Below are positions 8,001-14,400 of a DNA stretch of 21,780 bases, in pieces (the stretch's first letter is position 1; the number at the start of each line of letters is the position of its first letter). Made by a program: the position numbers and the translations under genes. This DNA comes from Bacteroidia bacterium. Lineage in GTDB: Bacteria; Bacteroidota; Bacteroidia; Bacteroidales; CAJPTX01. Location of the stretch: contig CAJPTS010000007.1 in the NCBI GenBank assembly GCA_905373625.1, positions 1-21,780 of the forward strand. The letters are read 5' to 3'. A model generated the notes under the pieces. It saw only the letters and a program-made list of their open reading frames with translations. It searched no databases and was not told the origin of the DNA.

Positions 8001-11000
8001 GGCAAATGGGATCCTAATAGGCACAGTATCATAGATTCTGATACGAACAAAGCTAAAAACGTAATCCTCGAACCACAATATTTCACGATTGCTGGTACAT
8101 GGGTTACAGCTGCTAACTGTGCAGACCTGAGTGGTATTAGCGGAGTGATGCTCGGTGATGATGGAAAGATCTCATATAACCACAGTACTAAAACTCTGCA
8201 CTTGAAAAATGTAACCATAGATGCTCCAATAGACGAATATCCATCAATTTCGAATCAAGATGTGCAAGGACTCAAGATCCTTGTTGAAGGGAAGAATATA
8301 CTCAAGGAGTATATGTTGTTAGAAGCATCTACAACGGTCGTAGGTAGTACCGAATTAGGCTATTTATTGCTAACCCAAGATGTCGTGCTTGGCGAGAATT
8401 CCACACTTACAATAGATAATAACGCCTATTTGTATACCAAAGGCTATATAAAGGGCTTTAAAAAGGAGGAGACATATAGTTCGACGTTAAAAGTAACAGG
8501 GAGTGGGATTGTGAAGACGTACCGCGTTGTTCAGATGGCCGCGCTTCAGTATCCAAGAATTTTCGGTACTTGGAACAGTTCGGAGCATCAAACATCTGAG
8601 AAAGTACTGTTGGCTAGAGAGTCGTTGAACTTTTCGATTGCTGGTTACGCGATTTGTGATGCTGATCTTGGGATTCCCGAATTTCTGGACGGTATTTCGA
8701 TTGCCACAGGAGGTTATTTCCAGTACGATAAGGCAGAGAAAAAGCTTTCTATAAAGTATGTGACAATTCGTGGTATTCTAAACACTTATATTAACGATGA
8801 TTTTGGTGTGAGTCAAATAGCACTTGCTGGGAGCAATGAAATTACAGAAATAAAAACGAAAAGACATAACGCTTTAATTCTTTTTGAGAAGGGCTCATTA
8901 AATGTCATCGATATAACCTTGTGGGATGATTTAACCATCAAAAATGGTGCAAAAGTCTTTGCGCAGCGGATACAAGGGAGTCATAGTGAGTGGGATTATG
9001 ATAATCATACATATCACTATTATTCTGATTTATATGTTATCAATGCAAGTCTTATTGCTAAACTAGACGTTATAGCACGTTATAGTTTCACGGGTTGTAG
9101 TTTGGTTAGTGGGCGGATTCTAAGAGGAGATAATAAAGGGAGTTATTATAGCGAATATAATATAGTGGTTCGCCCCGACTCCTACAAAGAATACGGGCTC
9201 ATAATTGCGGACAGTAGAGTGACAAGCGAGAACTGCGAGGATCTTAGCGTAATCAGTGGGGTACAGCTTGGTACAGATGCTAAGTTTAGTTATGACCCGC
9301 AGACGACTACGCTAACTATGAAGAATGTTTCGCTGGGAGATAAAAACATAGTGAACGAAGGTATAGAGGGACTTAAGGTCGTGGTAGAGGGTGAGAACTC
9401 GTTATACAAGTTTATAGCGCAAGAGAATACTACGTGGATGGAGAATGCCGGAAACAGTGGCAAACTGAAAGCGCGTCAAATTCGTATTGAAGAGGGGAAA
9501 ACGGCTCTTATTCAGGGGATAACTTATGAATGCCCAGATGGTTATGATGATCGTGCAATCAATTGTGGAAGTAACTCTTCGCTAACAATTGAGAATGCGA
9601 CGATTCATATAAATTACAATGGCGATAAGATAGAAGGAAATAATGGTGCATCTCTATTGTTGCGTAACGCTACGGTAGAGGGGGGCTATATATACGACTT
9701 CTCCGAATTCAAGCTCGAGGGGTGCTACATCGATAAGCCAGCAGGTGGACATTGGAATTCTAGTTCAAAAAGAATTGTGGATGGAAACGGGAACACTCAG
9801 AGTGGAATACTGATAAAACCAGGAAATGTAGAGGTATATAACCTTCTAATTGCGGGTATATCTGTTACCTCCCTGAACTACAAGAATCTGCTTGCCATAG
9901 ATGGAATCACAAAAGGAGAGGATGCAAAATTGGACTTTGAACCAGAGAATAGGAATCTTACTTTGAAAAATGTGGCGATCGATGGAAACATAGTGAATTT
10001 GTCTACGAGTGAAGAGGCATTTACCATTAATATCGACGGCGATAACAAAGTACATAGTCTTACATTAGGTAAGAAAACTATGCTAGTCGGTTGGAAAGTG
10101 AATGCATCTGACAAGTTAATTATAGCAGCCAGCTCAGAGCCATTGGGAATCCCAGAGGGGGGACAATTAACTGTTGAGCATAGCACGATAAGTATAGAGA
10201 ACGGGCTGTATTTGAATACAACATCCACTTTGGCTATACAAAACTCTGTCTTTTCGGTGGGAGGTGCGTTCAATGCAAGAGACGATGAGCCTGTTAGCGT
10301 GAAGATTAACAATTCGACGGTTAAGGCGCAGAGTATCTATGGTTTCAAAGAACTCGTGCTCGAAGGTGTAGAATACAAGCAACCTCAAGGGGCGACATGG
10401 GATTCGCAGAAGCGAGAGGTGGTAGATGCTCAAGGGCGCAGAGCGCAGGATGTGGTTATTGCTCCCAAAGGAGGCGCGACCTATGTTCCTGTAACCAGCG
10501 TAGAGCTTTCAGAGACCTATATCCCGCTTACGGTGGGGACTACAGCCATGGTGAATGTCACGGTTTTACCCACAAATGCTACCAACAAAGAGGTAAGGTT
10601 TACTGTAAAAGACACTAACGTTGCAATCATAGAAAATGGTAATCAGATAAGAGCTTTGGCTCAGGGACGTACGGAGTTCAGGGTTACGACTACCGACGGA
10701 AACAAGACAGCGGATGGCGTAATCGAGGTAACCAACGAAAAAATATACATCGAACACCTAGAGTTTAAGCCAGCAGCACAAACGTTAGTCGTGGGCACAG
10801 AGATGACCTTGAAACCAGAGATATCTCCAACTAAAGCCACTATACGCGAGCTGTTGTGGGAGACCTCTGCAGCGCAGATCGTAACCGTAAACAATGGTCA
10901 GATTAAGGCGGTTGGCGTCGGTGATGCGACAATCACGGTACGGAGCAAGGCAAACCCAGATGTTAAGGCAATGTGTAGTATTACCGTTAAACCCAATGGT

Positions 11001-11282
11001 GGCGGTCAGGTAACCCCACCGAATGCAGTAGAAGAATCCTTGTTTGTAGACGTTCGGGTAGTACCGAATCCGTTTAGCGATGTGCTATGCATTGCGGGTG
11101 TACCGCGCACGGGGCAGCACATGTGGTATAAGCTGCTGAATGCGCAAGGTGTGGTAGTAAAACAGGGAGCATTGTCAGCAGGCGAAACAGAAATAGATAC
11201 AGCCGATGTCCCACAAGGGTTATACCTGTTGCAGTTGGGCACAGAGCGTGGAACCACGAAGGTGTGGCGTCTAGTGAAATAG
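5079..11282 (+). CDS. Giant T9SS-secreted surface protein with nine ~200-residue repeats, two Big2 domains and a sorting domain
   Basis: The product has 2067 residues. Residues 1-24 are a signal peptide (a long leucine run, then GSIARGEE). Nine divergent repeats of about 180-215 residues start near residues 25, 228, 427, 625, 806, 999, 1183, 1370 and 1586. Each opens with a pattern like YGLxIAGxxVTxxNCxDL, followed by SYDPxxxTLxMKNVxI, short beta-strand turns (GLKxxVxGxN, a TxIxGxGxLxI-like line) and a closing PxGGxW...IVxxxG segment. The short repeating strands suggest a beta-helix-like fold (inference). Residues about 1801-1980 are two Ig-like Big2 domains (TSVELSETYIPLTVG; EHLEFKPAAQTLVVG). 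Residues about 1984-2067 form a type A T9SS sorting domain with VVPNPFSDVL and PQGLYLLQL, so the protein should cross the outer membrane by T9SS and be anchored at the surface. Adhesion is a guess; no enzyme motif is seen. The following 11407 gene encodes a protein with a similar leader and C-terminus. Confidence 0.92.
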   Translation: MFRVFKWSVLLPLLLLLGSIARGEEYGLTIAGVTVTSENCADLSGIGGVTIEGDGKLSYDHTQTTLTMKNVKIEREGETLIKNASVAGLKIVVDGACSLIGKESAAMVLKANTSIEGTGSLSISAPEAYAIYLDNALLTLKDLELTVAGDYGLAGDETIGSEGLALENAQLSATGKYGSVFGLSTLTLTKSFLSSPAKAKWDADKHAIVNESGEKLTTEVVFSRIVPYPLQIAGQDVTNANCTNLLGLSNVSGASLSYDPANKILRMKDLSIVAGSENGIKNTGIDGLKVELIGTNNIKTQSEAAIFLGNNTSIVGEGALVLSTESYAAIYISASTTLTIDKASVHAEGTWGVRGASGENEEKLIIKDSECSFKGSEASVAMLEEFSIENCVFAYPRVGHWDAEKHAIVNKDGLPVTETVRVEKYKKYGFTIAGTEVTNTNCEALGSFSCVTLGDGGELSYDPAKKILTAKNVTISSTGTPAINFYELHPTLVIEGECRLNTTNAVALYEATNIVGNGTLYSFAKNRDAIYNHNEYLNVSGVQIVAKATSTTSPDHYTYGIEMQTGLVLENGATVRAKGSYYPVHMYGQKKFRIVYPFNCHFYYGSIRDNHDDLVKNTEVWLGYEYNIRVAGIPVWDGNYKDLSKIEGVTLGGAEGCFNFDPQSNTLRMKDVTVAGSGVSLYVDRSNLKVDVEGDNTIGILQNGQNIELSGAGKLNIVGEWVLKSSAKVNSIALNVGGINGDYKQLSLEDVSLTSNNPQGAIRGIYQLNLRYCYITEPVGGYFSSSKNAVVEANGTIAKQVKITASYGIYVAGVEVTKENAGDLTVLAEVSAADGYCKFDNVTNTLKLKNVTITAGDAPAIQNGTDAGLKIEVEGANTLSTENADVLHALKNTTLLGTGSITLRTEAADKEGILFVNVFEILGCNCLITSGGYGIRGKTLTVDGATLNVTGKQSYVCNLENLVMRCVQIVEPAGGKWDPNRHSIIDSDTNKAKNVILEPQYFTIAGTWVTAANCADLSGISGVMLGDDGKISYNHSTKTLHLKNVTIDAPIDEYPSISNQDVQGLKILVEGKNILKEYMLLEASTTVVGSTELGYLLLTQDVVLGENSTLTIDNNAYLYTKGYIKGFKKEETYSSTLKVTGSGIVKTYRVVQMAALQYPRIFGTWNSSEHQTSEKVLLARESLNFSIAGYAICDADLGIPEFLDGISIATGGYFQYDKAEKKLSIKYVTIRGILNTYINDDFGVSQIALAGSNEITEIKTKRHNALILFEKGSLNVIDITLWDDLTIKNGAKVFAQRIQGSHSEWDYDNHTYHYYSDLYVINASLIAKLDVIARYSFTGCSLVSGRILRGDNKGSYYSEYNIVVRPDSYKEYGLIIADSRVTSENCEDLSVISGVQLGTDAKFSYDPQTTTLTMKNVSLGDKNIVNEGIEGLKVVVEGENSLYKFIAQENTTWMENAGNSGKLKARQIRIEEGKTALIQGITYECPDGYDDRAINCGSNSSLTIENATIHINYNGDKIEGNNGASLLLRNATVEGGYIYDFSEFKLEGCYIDKPAGGHWNSSSKRIVDGNGNTQSGILIKPGNVEVYNLLIAGISVTSLNYKNLLAIDGITKGEDAKLDFEPENRNLTLKNVAIDGNIVNLSTSEEAFTINIDGDNKVHSLTLGKKTMLVGWKVNASDKLIIAASSEPLGIPEGGQLTVEHSTISIENGLYLNTTSTLAIQNSVFSVGGAFNARDDEPVSVKINNSTVKAQSIYGFKELVLEGVEYKQPQGATWDSQKREVVDAQGRRAQDVVIAPKGGATYVPVTSVELSETYIPLTVGTTAMVNVTVLPTNATNKEVRFTVKDTNVAIIENGNQIRALAQGRTEFRVTTTDGNKTADGVIEVTNEKIYIEHLEFKPAAQTLVVGTEMTLKPEISPTKATIRELLWETSAAQIVTVNNGQIKAVGVGDATITVRSKANPDVKAMCSITVKPNGGGQVTPPNAVEESLFVDVRVVPNPFSDVLCIAGVPRTGQHMWYKLLNAQGVVVKQGALSAGETEIDTADVPQGLYLLQLGTERGTTKVWRLVK
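5151..10479 (+). repeat. Nine degenerate ~200-codon coding repeats
   Basis: Unit starts lie near 5151, 5760, 6358, 6951, 7495, 8073, 8626, 9188 and 9834, and the last unit ends near 10479. Units are clearly related at protein level but have diverged at DNA level. Short near-identical stretches remain, for example ACAAGCGAGAA followed by TGCG in units 1 and 8. Units 3, 4 and 7 look more AT-rich than units 1, 2 and 5. Confidence 0.85.
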
Positions 11283-11292
11283 GAGAAGTTAG

Positions 11293-11353
11293 GAGCAGGG
11301 TAAGGAGGTAAATAGGTTTACGCCCTTGCTCTGTTATATACTCTTCGCAGAGT
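11293..11353 (+). terminator. Two weak hairpins between the giant genes
   Basis: GAGCAGGG (11293-11300) pairs with CCCTTGCTC (11323-11331) with one bulged base, and ACTCT (11340-11344) pairs with AGAGT (11349-11353) around TCGC. Only a modest T run follows, after 11 bases (11365-11370). They may slow or partly stop transcription; read-through into the second giant gene is possible. No perfect TAnnTTTG lies between here and 11407. Confidence 0.35.
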
Positions 11354-11406
11354 GGGTTTGATAATTTTTTGGTATTTGAATTGGGTTTCTTAAAAACGGT
11401 TTAAAG

Positions 11407-14400
11407 ATGATGTTACGTTTCGTACAACAAAAAGTATTGTTCCGTTGGCTAGCCCTTGCAGCCACGATCTTACTCCTGTTGGTAAGTGGGGGGAGTGTGA
11501 GGGGGGAGGATTTTAAGGTAAGGGTTCAGGCAAGTGGTCGGTCAGTGCTCCTAAATGCACATATCAACGCTGGAGCAGAAGTGAAAATTTATGATCAAGG
11601 TGGTTGGCTAGTTGAGCAGCTAACTTTGACTCAGCAATCAACAGGTGTTGTATGTCCAGTTAATGATGCAGACGGTTTTTACGATTTACATATTACTGGG
11701 AATTATATTATATCATTGAACTATTCAAGAATAGTGGGAGTATTGGATTGGGGGAATGCTGTTTTGTGGAGTTTTGAATTTAATTCATATCTAAGATTTT
11801 TACCCGACAAAGCTCCCAATCTAGTAAATTTTATAGCATTAAGTGAGTTATTTAAAGGATGTGAAAATTTTAACTCGTCGTTGAATAATTGGAATGTCTC
11901 TGGAATAAAATATATGCGGGCAATGTTTAAGGGAGCATCGCGATTTAATTATTCACTTGCAGACTGGGATGTTCGTAACGTAGAATCTATGGCGGAGATG
12001 TTTTCGTATGCAAAAGCTTTTAATCAATATTTGGGAGATTGGAAGCTGCGTAAAGTGCATTCTCTTGGATTAGATCATTGCGGGATGAGTGCAGAAAATT
12101 TTTCGAAGACTTTATATGCTTGGGCTGAAGATCCCGAAACAGTACATGGATTAGATCTTGATGCAACTGGACTGCAATATCTGAAAGAATATCAATCTAC
12201 GTTGGATAAATTGAGAAATGAAAAGAAATGGAAAATTTCTGGAGTTTCGATATATCCATTCTGGGTAGATTTGACTAAAGAGGAGGGCGAATTTGTTGTT
12301 AACGAAAAACGCGCTTTAGTGTTAGAAAAAGAGGGGATTTCTTTGGATGAAATCGTAAGTCTTGAAAGCCAAGATCCTGAAATTGTTGAAGTTGTGGATG
12401 TACAAAAGCGTATTGTAAGGGCAAAGAAATTAGGGAAAACTATTATAAAAGCTACCGTTCCCGCTAATAGTAAGCATTGTGAAATACATGGCTATTTTGA
12501 AATCAATGTTTTACGCAATCCAACTTCAATCACCCTTCAAAAAACAGAGCTAAATGTTCTTTTGGGATATGATAACTCAAATTATTCATGCGAAAGTTTT
12601 GGGTCTAAAGTTTTACCCAGAGAAGCAGGACAAGTTGTTGTTTGGGGCTCTGAAAATGAAGGAATAATACAGTATGTTAAATCTAGCGGCAGTAATTCTA
12701 GTGAGCACTTTACGGTAAAAAATATTGGCAAAACCCGCATCTATTGCGAAACGAAAGCGAAGCCCAACAAGCGAGCCTATTGCAACGTAACCGTGGTGCG
12801 CGCCGTGGATCATGTGGAATTGGATATTAGCAATAAAAAGCTCTTGAAAGACGCGAAGTTCAAGCTCTCGGCTAAAGTTTTTCCCAAAGATGTCCCTAGT
12901 CAGGAAGTAGAATGGAGCGTGAGTAAGGAAGGCGTAGTGAGCGTAACAAAAGATGGTACGGTAAAAGCCGTCGGAGCAGGTGAGGTGGAGGTCATTGCAC
13001 GTAGCAAATCGCGCCCAGTGAAAGAGGCGAAATGCAAGGTGCGGGTGTATCTGCGTCCCAAATCGGTAACTATAGTTCCCGAGACATTGAATTTTATTTA
13101 CGGTACGAGCGATAATATCGGGATCAATAAATTCCGCTTTAATGTTTTACCCAAAGAAGCGGAACAGGAGGTAAATTGGGGAACTGAAAATCCGCAGCTA
13201 TTAGAGTTTTATCCAGAAGATGCATATTATATAGCTCGTTTTAGTGTCAAGGGAAAAGGGCATACTCGTATTTATTGCGAGACAAAAGCTGAGCCACACG
13301 TTCGAGCGTATTGTATAGTGAATATAGGTGAGAGGGCATCGAGTATATCTCTGAATACGAACCAGTTGTCGTTACTACGCCATGGAGTAAAACAGTTGTT
13401 AGCGACAGTATCGCCCTCAGATGTAGTAACCAACGAAGTGGTTTGGACATCCGATCCTGCGGGGGTTGTAGAGATAGATGCCCAAGGCAACGTTCGTGGG
13501 CTCACGGTGGGCTCGACTACCATTACTGCTACTACGAAAGCAGAACCAGGACGTACGGCTAAATGTAAGGTCTCTGTTCTAGAACCCGCTACTGGGTTAA
13601 CGCTTAACAAAGCAACACTTAGGCTTTATTTGGGGGGCTCGCACGGCAATAACCAGTTTAAGCTTGAGGGTACAATATCGCCGAATAGTGTGGTAAACAA
13701 ACGTATTGTCTGGCGCAGTGACAATAAGGATGTGGCAGATGTACAGAGCGACGGTACGGTTGTAGCACGAGGCGTAGGCAAGTCCATAATTTTTGCCGAA
13801 ACGGAGGCGGAGCCAGTACAGAAAGCGCAGTGCGATGTTACCGTAATTGTGCCAGTAGAGAGCCTCACGATAGCTAATAAGTTAAATCTGTCGGTGAATG
13901 GAAAGGGAAGTCTGAATCCGCAACTACTGCCTGTTACGCTTGCTAATAAACGTATCATTTACACAGCAGAGCCTGCGGGTTATATAACGGTGAGCGAGGC
14001 TGGCGAGGTAACAGCTGGTGCGCAAACTGGGGTTGTGACTATAACGGCAAAGACTGAGGCAGAACCTGTAGCAACACAAACCTGCGTGGTAACCATAGAC
14101 AACCCCGTAGATAGGGTTGCGCTTAAAGAGTCAACATACCTATTCGTCGGGGGTACAGAACAACTAACAGCAGAGGTTTATCCTGAGGATCTGAGCGATA
14201 GGGGTGTGAACTGGGAGAGTGAAAATAAGGAGATCGTCTCAGTAGATCCCGATGGTACGCTACATGCTTTGAAGCAGGGCGTTTGTAAAGTTTTTGCGCG
14301 TGCGAAACTGGATGCTACAAAAGAGGCTTCTTGCGAGGTTACAGTGAGTATCCCCGTGGAATCAATAACTATAAAGAATAAGTTATCGATAGTGTTAGGT

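Noticed and set aside
9846..10433. Minus-strand frames of 69-144 codons opposite the ninth repeat
   Set aside because: Shadow of the giant gene; no start context and no recognisable domain.
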